The notes: generated by a model from the sequence alone, not told the origin. A DNA stretch of 64,000 nt from Porphyra umbilicalis (GCA_002049455.2 KV918913.1:62001-126000); one strand, 5' to 3'; counted from the first letter of the stretch, positions 11,117 to 21,792 are shown. Made by a program: numbers and translations.

Positions 11117-12862
11117 ATGCGACTCCCACCGTCTGCTGCCTACCGCCTTTCCGAGGTCCAACGGTGGGTCCGCCACACTCGTCGGCGGCTGCGTCGGCTC
11201 CAAAACGAGCGCAGTACCTTCGCCACGTTGGTATCCGTCGTTGCTGCGTGCATCCTCCTCTTCCTCCTCTTCCCATTCGGCGGAGATGAGCCCGCCGCCG
11301 CCGTCGATGGGGATACGCCGCCCCGCCCCGGTCGCGACATCCTCGTCGACGACGCGGTGACGCTGCCGCACGTGTATGCCCCACGACGGCCGGCGGTGGA
11401 CGAGCCCCAAGTACCCGGCGCAGAGGAGCCTGAAGTGCGGTTGCCTCTGCACCACGGTGACGCAGAGACGGAGGGGGTGGAGCCGCTGCCGGCGGTGGGG
11501 GAACCGTCGGCGGTGCAGCTCGGGGGGGCGGACCCCCCGCCGCCCCCAGGGGCCACCGTCATCAACGGACCAGGCGCCGTCGTGGAGGACCTCCCGCCGC
11601 CCCCGAATGCCGCCGGCGTTGACGAGCTGGGCGCCGCACTGCCGCTGCCTCTCGACGACCTGGACGTGTCTCTCGCGGAAGCGCGCAGCTCGCAGGAGAC
11701 GCTCGAGTCTCGCTTGCGGGCGGGCCTCCCCATCGGCATTGACGCGGGTGCCGACGGCAACGTCGCTGGTGATGCTCCCCCCGCGCCATTTGTTGGTGCC
11801 TGGGAGCACATCATGCACGACGTGGCGGTCGCCGTCAAGACTGGTAGAGAGGTTGCCGGCGCCCGCCTTGGCCAACAAACTACGGAAGGGTGGCTGTCCC
11901 TCCGCCGGCGCATCCCAAATCTCCTCCTCCTGTCGGACGAGGTCGACCCCGCGCTTGGGACGGTTGATATCCGGGCCTACGCGCGGGGGCTGTCGCGTGA
12001 CGGGGGGGAGGGTGACGGCGCCAGTGGTGGCCTCGCAGCCTACTTTGCGCGCGGCGGCTGGAAAGGGGACAAAGACAAGAACCTGCCGGGCTTCCACTTG
12101 CTCGTTCGCCGCTTTCCGGCCGCCCGCTTTTACGTCATGGTCGACGACGACACCTACCTGCTGCTCGACAACTTTGCGCGGTGGTTGCAACGCAAGAAGA
12201 ACATGCCGCCAGAGACATCCCCAACGGTCGGCGGCGGCGGGGGCCCGCACGCGTGGATGCCGGGCGTGCCGCCACCACCGCCGCCGCGTGCCGCCGACGC
12301 GGAGGTGCCCCTCTTCACCGGCAAGGCCTTCCTCGTCAGCCGATGTGGTGAGTTTGGGCGCGGCAAGGTCACGTCGGGCGTGCGCCATCCGACCTTCTTC
12401 CATGGTGGCTCAGGTATTGTTCTGAACGCGGCGGCGGCGCGCGCGCTCGTCGCCGCTGCCCCCGGCTGCATCCGTCGCTTCCACGCGTGTTGGGCGGGGG
12501 ACATGCAAGTCTCCATGTGCCTCCGCTCTGCGGGCGTGGCGGGCACCTCCTACCCCATCACCAACGCCGGGGGCTCCCCGACCGGCGGGCGCACGTTTGA
12601 GCGTGGTTTCTTCCCTTACTCGTTGTCCGTTGCATTTGGCGACAAGCGGTACAAGTGGCGGTGGCAGTCACACGAGGAACCACTGACGTTCCACAAAATG
12701 CCCGCCTCTCAGCTACGGTTGATGCGGGAATACGAAGCGTCGCGGCTGGCGGCAGCGGGCAATGGGAGCACAGGAGCGGTCGTGCAGTACGCACCGCTGC
12801 GGGAGTTTTTGACCGCCCGGGGGGTGCGGCCAGAAGCCAACAAGCCGGGACGGGGGCGTTGA
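11117..12862 (+). CDS. GT31 (Fringe/beta-1,3-galactosyltransferase-like) type II membrane glycosyltransferase
   Basis: Single-exon gene for a 581-residue protein. The frame is open upstream, but the first ATG is at 11117, so that start is chosen. Seen: a short basic cytoplasmic tail (about residues 1-34, RRRLRRLQNER), one hydrophobic span (about 35-54, FATLVSVVAACILLFLLFPF), then about 200 residues of Pro/Ala/Glu/Asp-rich stem, then a catalytic domain. The domain shows the metal-binding DDD at residues 343-345 in YVMVDDDTYLLLDN, then LFTGKAFLVS, FFHGGSGIVLN, and CWAGDMQVSMCLRSAG with a late FHKMP. This order is that of Fringe/C1GalT-type GT31 enzymes, which transfer sugar from a UDP donor in the Golgi lumen. 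The donor and acceptor cannot be told from sequence. The long disordered stem and Pro-rich inserts are unusual. It converges with the MSRB gene. Confidence 0.85.
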   Translation: MRLPPSAAYRLSEVQRWVRHTRRRLRRLQNERSTFATLVSVVAACILLFLLFPFGGDEPAAAVDGDTPPRPGRDILVDDAVTLPHVYAPRRPAVDEPQVPGAEEPEVRLPLHHGDAETEGVEPLPAVGEPSAVQLGGADPPPPPGATVINGPGAVVEDLPPPPNAAGVDELGAALPLPLDDLDVSLAEARSSQETLESRLRAGLPIGIDAGADGNVAGDAPPAPFVGAWEHIMHDVAVAVKTGREVAGARLGQQTTEGWLSLRRRIPNLLLLSDEVDPALGTVDIRAYARGLSRDGGEGDGASGGLAAYFARGGWKGDKDKNLPGFHLLVRRFPAARFYVMVDDDTYLLLDNFARWLQRKKNMPPETSPTVGGGGGPHAWMPGVPPPPPPRAADAEVPLFTGKAFLVSRCGEFGRGKVTSGVRHPTFFHGGSGIVLNAAAARALVAAAPGCIRRFHACWAGDMQVSMCLRSAGVAGTSYPITNAGGSPTGGRTFERGFFPYSLSVAFGDKRYKWRWQSHEEPLTFHKMPASQLRLMREYEASRLAAAGNGSTGAVVQYAPLREFLTARGVRPEANKPGRGR

Positions 12863-13651
12863 GTGGGCCGGGTATCTGTGCCGCTGGGACGGGGCGATCG
12901 TGGCGGTTGAGCAAACTCATGAGCGACGGACAGCGCAGCGCCGTCGATTGGTGTGAACTGCGGGGGGAAGGAGGGAGGTCGGTGCCGGGCGGGTCAACTG
13001 GGGATCTGGTGGGTGTCGAGCTGGCCGGCCGCGACGGGTGGTGGCTGCCTGCGGCCATGTATGCCGGCCGCGTCCAGGGCCGCCTGCAGCCGGGTGCGGC
13101 ACCGGACGTCTGGCACTGAATCGTCGCCAGGTGTCAGGCGTGTCTGCGTGAGTACCTTGCTCAGCCGGCGCCCGTCACAGCCGCCTGGCAGTGGCTTGCA
13201 TGGTCTATCTTCGTGGGGAGGGTCTTGACTTGCGCCGCAGCAACGCTGCGACACCGGACTCGCATACCATGGGTAGCGACGGACAAACGGCACACCATGA
13301 GCCTATGAAAAAGAGCAGCCAAAAGGTGAGCTACAGAAAAGAGGGACACCTGTGCACGCCCGAGATATAGAAACACGAGCCCAGCCTCAGCAGAACCAAT
13401 AAAGCCCCCTGCGAGTGGCAACATCGACAGAGACGAGCACAACCGCCTCTTCCAAATGCTGCCACCCGTGAGCAATTTAGACGACCTTGGCCTCCTCCAC
13501 AGCCGGCGGCGTGCCATTGTCATACTTGACGCTCACACTGCATCACACAAGCAAGAAACCACATGAGACGGTCAGTACGCAGGCTTTTCGCGGACCCATG
13601 GCCCGTGCCAGTTTCACTTCGGTCGACTCTCTCAAAGACTCCGACAGCCCA
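12863..13651. other. Convergent 3' region between GT31 and MSRB genes
   Basis: No gene recognised. A canonical AATAAA lies at 13398-13403 on the plus strand, 536 bp after the GT31 stop; it could be that gene's polyadenylation signal, though the implied 3' UTR is long. GC content falls after about 13280, consistent with leaving coding-type sequence. Confidence 0.45.
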
Positions 13652-14958
13652 CTAAACCTCCGTGCGCAAGCCGTCACTACCATGTCCCCAATACAGCCCA
13701 GTCGCTGACAACCTCTCTCCGAAGACTTCCATTAAAACATACGAATTTACCTGCGGGACGAGAAGGAGCATGACGAAGACGCACAAGCACAGGAGCAGTC
13801 ACAGCCACAACGTAGACGAGGAACAAGACAGAAAATACGCGCATGGATGCGTCAGAGGCCGGCCAGACACATATATTAAGCGAAATAGGTCCGAACAGTT
13901 CGGATGCACCGACTTCGTGGCAGCGCTGGCACTCGCGAGAGGCATGGAACAACTTACGCAGTGACGCTCATTCGTCGCAGTGAAGCACTCGCCCTCGAAA
14001 ACGTGGCCAAGGTGACCGCCGCACGCGTTGCACATGATTTCGACGCGCTTCATGCCAAATGACATGTCTGTCTTGGTCTTAACTGCGTCCTTGTAGCACT
14101 TGTCAAACCTGTGAGACAGGACGCAGTGAGAAGACAACAATCGTACAGCAGCAGCCACATTGCGACAAAGGGAGTAGCCCGGTATGTCAGCGGGGTGCTC
14201 GCAGAACAACCGGGGCAACATGGACCCAGCAGGGCACACTCACAGCATAACAGTATCGGCGTTTCGCAGAAACAGAGAAGAACGTACGCAGGCCAGCCAC
14301 AGCCAGAATTGAACTTGGACTCGGCAGAATACAGGGGGTTCCCACAGGCCGCGCACTAGACGAAGGCACCACAGACCGAATCCAACACCAGAAAGTGGGA
14401 GGAGAAAGATGCACACCACATTGCAGTGCGCGAGAGGTCAGCATGCGTGCTCCAATGAATAACTTTGGTACCACCCTACGCCGTCCACCCACGGGGTGCC
14501 CGTCTCGCCCCTGACCGGCACCGAAGGGCGCTCCTCGGCCGACCCCACAGGCGCTCTCAGCTGACGCAACAAAAATTCTGCCCGCCGAAGGTGCCGCTCT
14601 CATCCTCCACAGACCACTCCCCACCGGCACGTACCTTGAAGAAGCCCTCCGGCGGCTGGAACTTGTTGTACTCCCCGGTCCCGCCCATCTCTGTCCCCTT
14701 TTCCCGCAGGATGCGAAACTGCTCCGGGCTCAACTTGGTCCGCCACTCCTCATCGCTCAGCGCCACTGACGCGGGTGCTTTGATGCTTTCCGCCATGGCG
14801 CGGACAGTGGTGGCACCCCAAGAGGCAGGGGCGCTGGAGCACCGACGGCCAGCGCCGACGGCGCGGGAGGGGAAGGCGCGCACAGAGGAAGTGGCAGGGA
14901 GGAGGGATGTCCGACGAAGGAGTGTCGCGGTGCTGGCCGTAAGAGCAAAAGCGATCAT
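13652..14958 (-). CDS. MSRB: Methionine-R-sulfoxide reductase B, organelle-targeted, four exons
   Basis: Exons on the minus strand: 14958-14635, 14355-14288, 14108-13958, 13750-13652; introns of 279, 179 and 207 bp all have GT-AG ends (for example GTACGT and GTAAGT donors). The joined product is 213 residues. Residues 1 to about 54 are Ser/Ala/Arg-rich without acids, a likely plastid or mitochondrial transit peptide. The domain follows: LSPEQFRILREKGTE, then zinc ligands C109AAC112 and C157NAC160, resolving Cys C127 in SGCGWPA, GHLGHVF, and catalytic C181 in TNERHCVNS. MsrB enzymes reduce the R-epimer of methionine sulfoxide using thioredoxin. The frame is open upstream of the ATG at 14958, but those residues do not look like protein. 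The last 29 residues diverge from the usual VNSVSLKF ending, so the final exon is the least certain. Confidence 0.9.
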
Positions 14959-15505
14959 GGTGGAAGGGCAAGGTGTGAGTGCCGGGTGGGAGTGGTCTGG
15001 TACTTCCTGTCGTGGAGGGGGAGACTGGAGAAATGGCCACACGAGCCTGTTGCGGTGGGGGATGCGTGGGTCTTCTTCTTCAGCGGGATCCGGGCCACAG
15101 CCATGACTTCCAGAACGAGCTGGAAGGATCATCTGGAAGAATTGGGACTAGCATAGTTTCTCTGCTGCTCTAACAATTACACCCACATGTCTATTCAGGA
15201 TGCATGTAGTATCTGGATAATAAAACACGTTACTAGAGTCCGCCGGCGTACCGCCGGCGGACCGGGATTGGATGGTGGAAACGTCGATCGATCCGACAAC
15301 GGACCCCCAGAATCTGCCGGCGTGCGGGGTAGAAAACCGGCGTTTCCGGGGCCGCCCGCAGGCCCCCTCCCCCCCCATGGCGATCGTGCGGTCGAGGGCG
15401 GTGTGAGTGCGAAATGACACTCGGTTAGTCTACGCTCCCCAATGGGTCATGAGTGGAGGTCTACGTAGACCTGCACGCACGGGCTGTATTCACACACAAG
15501 GTCTA
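14959..15505. other. Upstream of MSRB, with a short perfect hairpin
   Basis: No gene recognised. At 15238-15262 a perfect dyad has 10-bp arms (GTCCGCCGGC / GCCGGCGGAC) around a 5-nt centre. The 5' leader and promoter of MSRB should lie just right of 14958; no clear TATA element was identified. Confidence 0.45.
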
Positions 15506-15634
15506 TTGTGCTTCTCGCAAAAACTGGACCTCGGTGCATCAGCTTCCGTTGCAAAACCACTGTTTCATTGGCTCAGGGGGCGGTTCATGATGCTGAAGCG
15601 GATGTTGCGGATCCAGTTTTTGTGAGAAGCACAA
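15506..15634 (-). mobile_element. 129-bp MITE with TA duplication, copy 1
   Basis: Terminal inverted repeats of 23 bp (outer part TTGTGCTTCTC) with one mismatch, flanked on both sides by TA. An almost identical copy in opposite orientation lies at 63054-63182. A TA duplication and TIRs with no coding capacity fit a Tc1/mariner-type (Stowaway-like) MITE. The centre is open in one frame in both copies, but it is too short and too symmetric to call a gene. Confidence 0.88.
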
Positions 15635-15636
15635 TA

Positions 15637-17708
15637 CGCTCCCACAACACCATTCAGGCCACACCAATCCCCCCCCTGTCACATGATCCCAGGCACGGGT
15701 CTCCAGGCTTGGAGTTACCGCACCGCAGGAGTGACGCCCAACTCCAAGTCTTCAGCAGCTCTGCCTATCCGAGACACTCTATAGGATATCCCAAGCGACG
15801 CGCAGCAAACGCTTCACCGTAACGATTATCGACATCCACAAGGTCAAAAGAATACCGGAACGGGGACACTGTGGCAATGACGACCGTGGGGGTGCTGCTC
15901 AACGGCGGCGGGGACTGGCGGATGGACAGCGCGGTGAGGACAGTGGTGTGCGGGGAATGAGATGCTGGAGAGGGGGGGGGGCTGAGGGGGGAGGGGGAAG
16001 CGGAGAGAGGGGAGCGGGGAGCGGGGAGCTGGGGGAGGGGGGCGGAGAAGGGGGGGAGACAGGGCGCGGCGGTTCTGCGACGGACACGGTGCTTGAGTCA
16101 CCGGCCATGGAGGGCCGAGTTGGCCACTCCACGACAAGGGGCGGAGGTGGGGCGGAGGGGAGACGACCATGAGGGTCCATGAAAGGGCATCCGTCTAGTA
16201 AAAAGAAAAGCAGAATAAAATACAGAAGAGGAGGCGGCCTGTCACGAGGGAGAGGGAGGGCGGGGTGGAGGCCAGGGGAAGGGCAGCACAGGGAGCGGGG
16301 GGGGGCATGTGTGGATGCTTGTTGACAGCGGTCGCGTGCGGAGGAGTACCTAGCGGCATGGCAGGCAAAAGCGAGGCTGGTACATAGGGGGGGGGGTGTG
16401 ACCGTGGTGGTACGACTGGACGTCAATGACGTCCGGTGATGACGTCCGAGGCAGGGCGAAGGCAGGTCGACGTCGATCAGGGAATGGCAGTTGCAGGCCT
16501 GCAAAGACCTGCGGGTGCCTGTGATGGCGGTCCCCTCGCCGCGATCGACTCAGTTTGGGCGAGCAAGTGACGCGGATCAGCACCCACACATCGGCGCTGT
16601 GATTGGTTAGATCTGAACAATTGTCGCCACCACAGACAATCTACACGCTGATTGGAAAAGACTTGGCGCCTGGATTATGCAGAAAGCGCGCACTTCCGGA
16701 GCAGCCACCGCCCTGAGGCCCAAAGCGGGCTTTGGCAACGGCCCCATCACCTCTGCTTCTACCTGCCGCGTCCTCTTCCCCCGCCCCCACCGTCGGATTG
16801 AACCACCCCTCCTGCGCCCGCCCCCCCTCCCCCTCCGCCCCCCCCCCCGGTCGACCCTCCGCCGCGTCGCACACAGCTTCCGCCTCGGTGTCCTAGACTC
16901 TGACCGCCACCACCCGCCCCCTCTGCTGGAGCTGCGTCCCGCCCTCTCCCCCTCTGCGAACTGTGGTCCCGTCTTGTATTCTTCTGAGGGCCCCATAATC
17001 TTGTTGTTGTACCTGCCTGCATCCCCCCCCCTCCCTCCTCCGCTTACCCGTTGCCACGCTGGCCGCCACGCCTCAGCGGTTCTGTTGTATCCCCACCTCA
17101 CTAGTACCGTTCACCGCTCTACCCACGCTCCGCAGAGCTTGTCTGGCACTGCCCATACGTCCCCGGTCCCCTGTTGCCTTCAATGGACCCGAGCGTCAGT
17201 CGCCGGGTGCAAAGCGACCGGCAACCTGCCTACCAGCCCCGGCAGTGCCAGCGCGTCACAGGGAAGAGCATTCCAGACGCCACATTTGACACACAAGCAA
17301 AACGGAATACTAATGCTTTCGTTTCCTACATCCTAACATTTGACTAAGAGCCAGTTCTATACATAGGAGCCCACCTCGCTCAATGTTCCTATAGGTGCGA
17401 CTACCTTTGTTTGCTGTCATCAAGTAAAGTACGAGTCGAGAGATTGAACTCCTTGACATACTGTCAGGCCCCCTGGTGTTCCGTCTGCCAGGCCACCTAA
17501 ATGCGGAGCTCTGAGTGGTTACCATCTGAAGGTCGGCGATGGACTCTGATTGGCCTGTCAACCCCCACCCTACGAGGCGAAGAGCGAGGTCTACACCCTG
17601 CGGCTCAAATCTGACACCGGCCCAGGTGTGGCGCAATCGAGGTCTACAGTCGACCCCGATTCCAGGCACTGGAGGCCTGTAGACCTGCGACGGTTTGCGG
17701 AGTGTCTT
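15637..17708. other. Intergenic, strand-skewed low-complexity DNA
   Basis: No gene recognised. About 15960-16080 is nearly pure purine on the plus strand (GGGGA-type runs); about 16740-17050 is pyrimidine-rich. ORFs covering these stretches read as Pro/Ser/Arg-rich peptide in several frames at once, which is composition and not coding evidence. No element ends with duplications were found. Confidence 0.45.
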
Positions 17709-17936
17709 CTACTCTCTTAAAGACGCTTGTAGGCTACTTTGTCCGTCCGCGACCACCCCGGATTGCTGATCGTTCAACAGTGTCAGTTTTCACACCCGAT
17801 TCCAGCCACTGGGCCAGTGTTCACAGGCACTAGAGTAATTCATGACACGGCATGCACATGAAGTGCGGGTCTGTCGAAATTTCAGCCCCCATGACAGAAT
17901 TATTTCGTCCAAAAGTAGTCTCAGCGGTGGTCGTCG

Positions 17937-18260
17937 TTGGTGGGTGGGGTGGGGGGCATGGGTCGGGTGGGGTGCCGTGATCGCGGCGGGGTCGGGTGGG
18001 TGCGGGTAGGGTGGGGGGGGTGTGGGGTGGGAAGGGTGTGGGGTGGGAGGGGTGTGGGGTGGGAGGGGTGTGGGGTGGGAGGGGTGTGGGGTCGGGGGTG
18101 TGTGGGGTGGGGGGTGCGTTGGGTGGGTGGTGTGTGGGGTGGGGGGGGAGTGGGGTGGAGGGGGTGTGGGGTGGGGGGGTGTGGGGTGAGGTGGGGGGGG
18201 GTGGGGTGGGGGGGTGGGTGGGGGGTGGGGTGGGGGGGTGGGGGGTGTGGGGGGCGTAGG
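17937..18260 (+). repeat. G-rich minisatellite, unit 1
   Basis: Array of variants of GGGAGGGGTGTGGGGT and related TGGGGTGGGGGG motifs; about four good copies of the 16-bp unit around 18029-18095. The plus strand is nearly free of C and A and has dense runs of three or more G, so G-quadruplex formation is expected. Confidence 0.88.
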
Positions 18261-18892
18261 AGGCGGCGCGGGGTGGGTTGGGGTGGTGTGCGTGTGCGTA
18301 GGGCGGGGTCGGTAGGGTGTGCAGAGTGTAAGGGGCGAGGCCAGGCGGGTTCGGATGGCGTGGATGTGGGTAGGGTCCGGTGGTTGGAGTGTATGGGGTG
18401 GGGCATGTGCGGTTGTTGTAGTGGGGTGAGCTGTGCTTGGACATACAGGTGGGTTGGGCTGGGATGAACCGGGAAGAGTACACCAGGGTGCTGTGTCGGT
18501 ATTGGCATGATGAAGGCGCAGTACAGGAGTGTGATGAAGAGTGTTCGCATGAAAAGACACGCGCGCGTCCTGTTGTCATGGTGACACCTGCCATGTTACT
18601 GAATAGTGTCCGGTCTTATAATTCAAAGTGCCCTCCAGGCGCTAGCCGACCACCGGGCACTAGTCTACTCTCTTAAAGACGCTTATAGGCTACTTTGTCC
18701 GTCCGCGACCACCCCGGATTGCTGATCGTTCAACAGTGTCAGTTTTCACACCCGATTCCAGCCACTGGGCCAGTGTTCACAGGCACTAGAGAAATTCATG
18801 ACACGGCATGCACATGAAGTGCGGGTCTGTCGGAATTTCAGCCCCCATGACAGAATTATTTCGTCCAAAAGTAGTCTCAGCGGTGGTCGTCG

Positions 18893-19352
18893 TTGGTGGG
18901 TGGGGTGGGGGGCATGGGTCGGGTGGGGTGCCGTGATCGCGGCGGGGTCGGGTGGGTGCGGGTAGGGTGGGGGGGGCGTGGGGTGGGGGGGGCGTGGGGT
19001 GGGGGGGTGTGGGGTGGGAGGGGTGTGGGGTGGGAGGGGTGTGGGGTGGGAGGGGTGTGGGGTGGGAGGGGTGTGGGGTGGGAGGGGTGTGGGGTGGGAG
19101 GGGTGTGGGGTGGGAGGGGTGTGGGGTGGGAGGGGTGTGGGGTGGGAGGGGTGTGGGGTGGGGGGTGCGTTGGGTGGGGGGGTGTGGGGTGGAGGGGGTG
19201 TGGGGTGGGGGGGTGTGGGGTGGAGGGGGTGTGGGGTGGGGGGGTGTGGGGTGGGGGGGTGTAGGGTGGGGGGGGTGTGGGGTGAGGTGGGGGGGGTTGG
19301 GGTGGGGGGGTGGGTGGGGGGTGGGGTGGGGGGGGTGGGGGGTGTGGGGGGC
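18893..19352 (+). repeat. G-rich minisatellite, unit 2 (expanded)
   Basis: Same array as in unit 1, with about nine uninterrupted copies of the 16-bp unit GGGAGGGGTGTGGGGT at about 19016-19160, against four or so in unit 1. The difference shows copy-number change since the tandem duplication. Confidence 0.9.
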
Positions 19353-19867
19353 GTAGGAGGCGGCGCGAGGTGGGTTGGGGTGGTGTGCGTGTGCGTAGGG
19401 CGGGGTCGGTAGGGTGTGCAGTGTGTAAGGGGCGAGGCGAGGCGGGTTCGGATGGCGTGGATGTGGGTAGGGTCCGGTGGTTGGAGTGTATGGGGTGGGG
19501 CATGTGCGGTTGTTGTAGTGGGGTGAGCTGTGCTTGGACATACAGGTGGGCCGGGCTGGGATGAACCGGGAAGAGTACACCAGGGTGCTGTGTCGGTATT
19601 GGCATGATGAAGGCGCAGTACAGGAGTGTGATGAAGAGTGTTCGCATGAAAAGACACGCGCGCGTCCTGTTGTCATGGTGACACCTGCCATGTTACTGAA
19701 TAGTGTCCGGTCTTATAATTCAAAGTGCCCTCCAGGCGCTAGCCGACCACCGGGCACTAGTTCTTTTTATACTAGTTCTTTTTATATACGCGGTGTCACC
19801 TCCGATCGTCGCGGGCCGTGGCCCCGGTCGTGGCCCGAGCGTGACGGGTGGCACACCGGTCAATGTC

Positions 19868-20032
19868 TAGGGTTGCCCAACTGGTTTATCGTAATTTGTC
19901 AAAACTGGTTTACATTGGGTAAAAGTCGGACATCGCTTGCAAACTAGTTTCGGATGCAAAATATGGGTTAAACTGGTTGTTTTTAAATACGGAACAGTTG
20001 CGTTCAAGTGACCGGGATTGTCCTAGTTCTTA
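19868..20032 (+). mobile_element. hAT-type element copy A, left piece
   Basis: Begins TAGGGTTGCCCAACTGGTT, the same terminal sequence as copy B at 60198, and follows copy B for 165 bp. It then stops at a TTA where the PIF/Harbinger element begins. The right piece resumes at 30671. Repeated AACTGGTT motifs fill the piece and are likely subterminal transposase-binding sites. The 8 bp before it, TCAATGTC, should be the target duplication, but no matching right end was found. Confidence 0.82.
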
Positions 20033-20059
20033 GAGCACATCCAACAACAGCTGGCCCAA
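20033..20059 (+). repeat. Left TIR of the Harbinger element
   Basis: 27-bp inverted repeat preceded by TTA (20030-20032). It pairs with 30644-30670 with two mismatches. Confidence 0.9.
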
Positions 20060-20179
20060 TATCGATAACGCACACGTTGCAGACACGTACACTTGTTTAA
20101 TTAAAACGTGTCTATTGTTGCTTATTGGGGCAGTATCGAGTGCGGTAACAACAACGACAGGCCCAACAAGCGATTGGTA

Positions 20180-20807
20180 TGGTGCGTGTCCCAAAAATGA
20201 GACATGCGCGTTTTCTGAAGGACTGACACATCACTGCACGGGGGCAGGCGGCGTGGGGTACGAGAAAATTCTCGGCTGGCCTCCATGGAAAGAGCCGCTC
20301 CCGACGCGTGCTTGGCTGACAACTCCTTAATACCCGCCTGTGGGCCGTGTTCTGTGGACCTCTCAGATAGCCACGATCTTGGAGCCAGTCATTTTCAGGT
20401 TCTTGGGGTTAAAGGTTTGCAACGCCAAAGCTCATGTGCTAACTGGAGCTTCGATGAGGGGTGTCCCAAATCGTGTTTTCCTCACAGGGGGCTACATGGC
20501 GGTCTTTTTCACGTTTATATTTGTAAGGTGGTGCCCTTTTCTTCGTGCTCAAGTTGTCAGCACATGCCTGATCTAGTATCTGTGCATTTGATTGGGCCGC
20601 GTGATCGTCACCTGTCGAAGTTGCAATGAATGACACTTTCCCCCATGACACGTCAGGATGCGCCGCCTCTGCTAACACTGTCAGGGGCTGTTCTGGAAGC
20701 ACAGTGGGACCGAGTGGGTCACATTACATCATCGGACCGTTGCAGAAGGCCAGTGGGCCGAGAAAAAAAGAAAAAACCGCGATGTCTCATTTTTGGGACA
20801 CGCACCA
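20180..20807. mobile_element. 628-bp Tc1/mariner-type element nested in the Harbinger element
   Basis: Perfect 26-bp terminal inverted repeats (outer part TGGTGCGTGTCCCAAAAATG) flanked by TA on both sides (20178-20179 and 20808-20809). No transposase is encoded, so it is non-autonomous. It lies in the left subterminal part of the Harbinger element and is therefore younger than that insertion, or moved with it. Confidence 0.88.
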
Positions 20808-20809
20808 TA

Positions 20810-21678
20810 CGTACTGGAAGATTTAAGATCCTTCCGGTAAGTCCAAGTCTCGTTATTGGGGCAGCGACATCTTGGGGCCGGTGCTGCCCCAAATCGGGTC
20901 GGAATGGGGCAGAGGTGACCCCAAGAGTGTCTCTGCCCCAACAACGGCTGCCCTCTCATTGGTCAGACGCACAACGAGGACGTGTCAAACTACGTGAAAG
21001 CATGTCTCCCTCGATGACCCACTTTCATTGGCCTTTGCCGAACAATTCAAAAGCAGGCACGCAGTGCCTGCCATCAGCCGCCGGCACCACGGCAGAGGTT
21101 GACGGGTGCGCGGCCTCGCGTCGGACTCAAAAAGACAGGGTCGCGCGGCCCGTCAGCTCTGTCACCTTTCTTAAGGGCATGAAAGCGCGACTGAATGATA
21201 CGCATTGGCCTCTCGCGCCACGGATCGTTGCAATGTCTTTTGCTGAGAACCACAATGTGTTCGATTCGCGTCGCTGCTCTCCTCAACTTGCTGGGACCGC
21301 ACCGTCAACCGCTTAGAGCGAGGCCCTTCCACATGAAGTGCGAGCAGACTCTCACCAGCCACCGGCCTTTCTAGACCTATCAGGGAGCTCAAGTCTGCCG
21401 ACACAGGCCTGCAAGTCTATGTTTTGAGGGGCATGTCCCTTGAGGTCTGACCGTTGATCGCCCCGCCCGAGAAGGGGACACTGTGACAATAGTCGGCGTG
21501 AGTCGACAGCCATTTGACACGGCGACCGCTTCTGGCCAGTGAACTATCCACGCAGCCCCAATGCTGGAAAAGAGGGGTCGCTCCTGGGAGGTACCACCAC
21601 GGACTGGCTGGGCGGGTGTGGCAGACCGTCGGTGGGAGATGTCACACCCTCTTGATGATATGGGGTGGGGGGGGTAGC
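20810..21678. other. Harbinger left subterminal region
   Basis: No gene. It contains TTGGGGCAG and CTGCCCCAA motifs in both orientations (about 20858-20945), matching motifs near the right end, which suggests transposase-binding repeats. The stretch before the transposase ORF probably holds its promoter; no defined element was recognised. Confidence 0.55.
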
Positions 21679-21792
21679 ATGCGATCTGTCCACCGTCTTC
21701 CTATCGACGTCGACGCCACAATCCAATCGTTTCCCACTCACGGCTCAACCGTCGTCTTCCCGAGTGCGTGTGTCGCGCCTCTCGCCAGCACC

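Larger units (their letters stand above)
17709..19760. repeat. Head-to-tail tandem duplication of a ~1-kb unit
   Basis: Unit 1 spans 17709-18663 and unit 2 about 18665-19760. Both begin CTACTCTCTTAAAGACGC and end CCACCGGGCACTAG. Outside the internal minisatellite they differ at only a handful of positions, so the duplication is recent. Unit 2 is about 140 bp longer, mainly because the minisatellite is expanded. Pro/Thr/His-rich minus-strand and Gly/Val/Trp-rich plus-strand ORFs over the minisatellite are repeat artefacts. Confidence 0.93.

Noticed and set aside
11078-12403. 441-codon minus-strand ORF over the GT31 gene
   Set aside because: It is the antisense shadow of the glycosyltransferase, whose plus-strand reading has clear GT31 motifs.
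14959-15132. N-terminal extension of MSRB beyond the ATG at 14958
   Set aside because: The added residues do not resemble a targeting peptide or any MsrB, and the start at 14958 gives a good transit peptide.
17790-19691. Long Pro/Thr/His-rich minus-strand and Gly/Val/Trp-rich plus-strand ORFs
   Set aside because: They are translations of the 16-bp G-rich minisatellite, open in several frames at once, with no start context or conserved domain.
19757-19800. ACTAGTTCTTTTTAT direct repeat as a separate element
   Set aside because: Only two adjacent copies of 15 bp with no inverted ends; most likely a small local duplication at the edge of the tandem unit.
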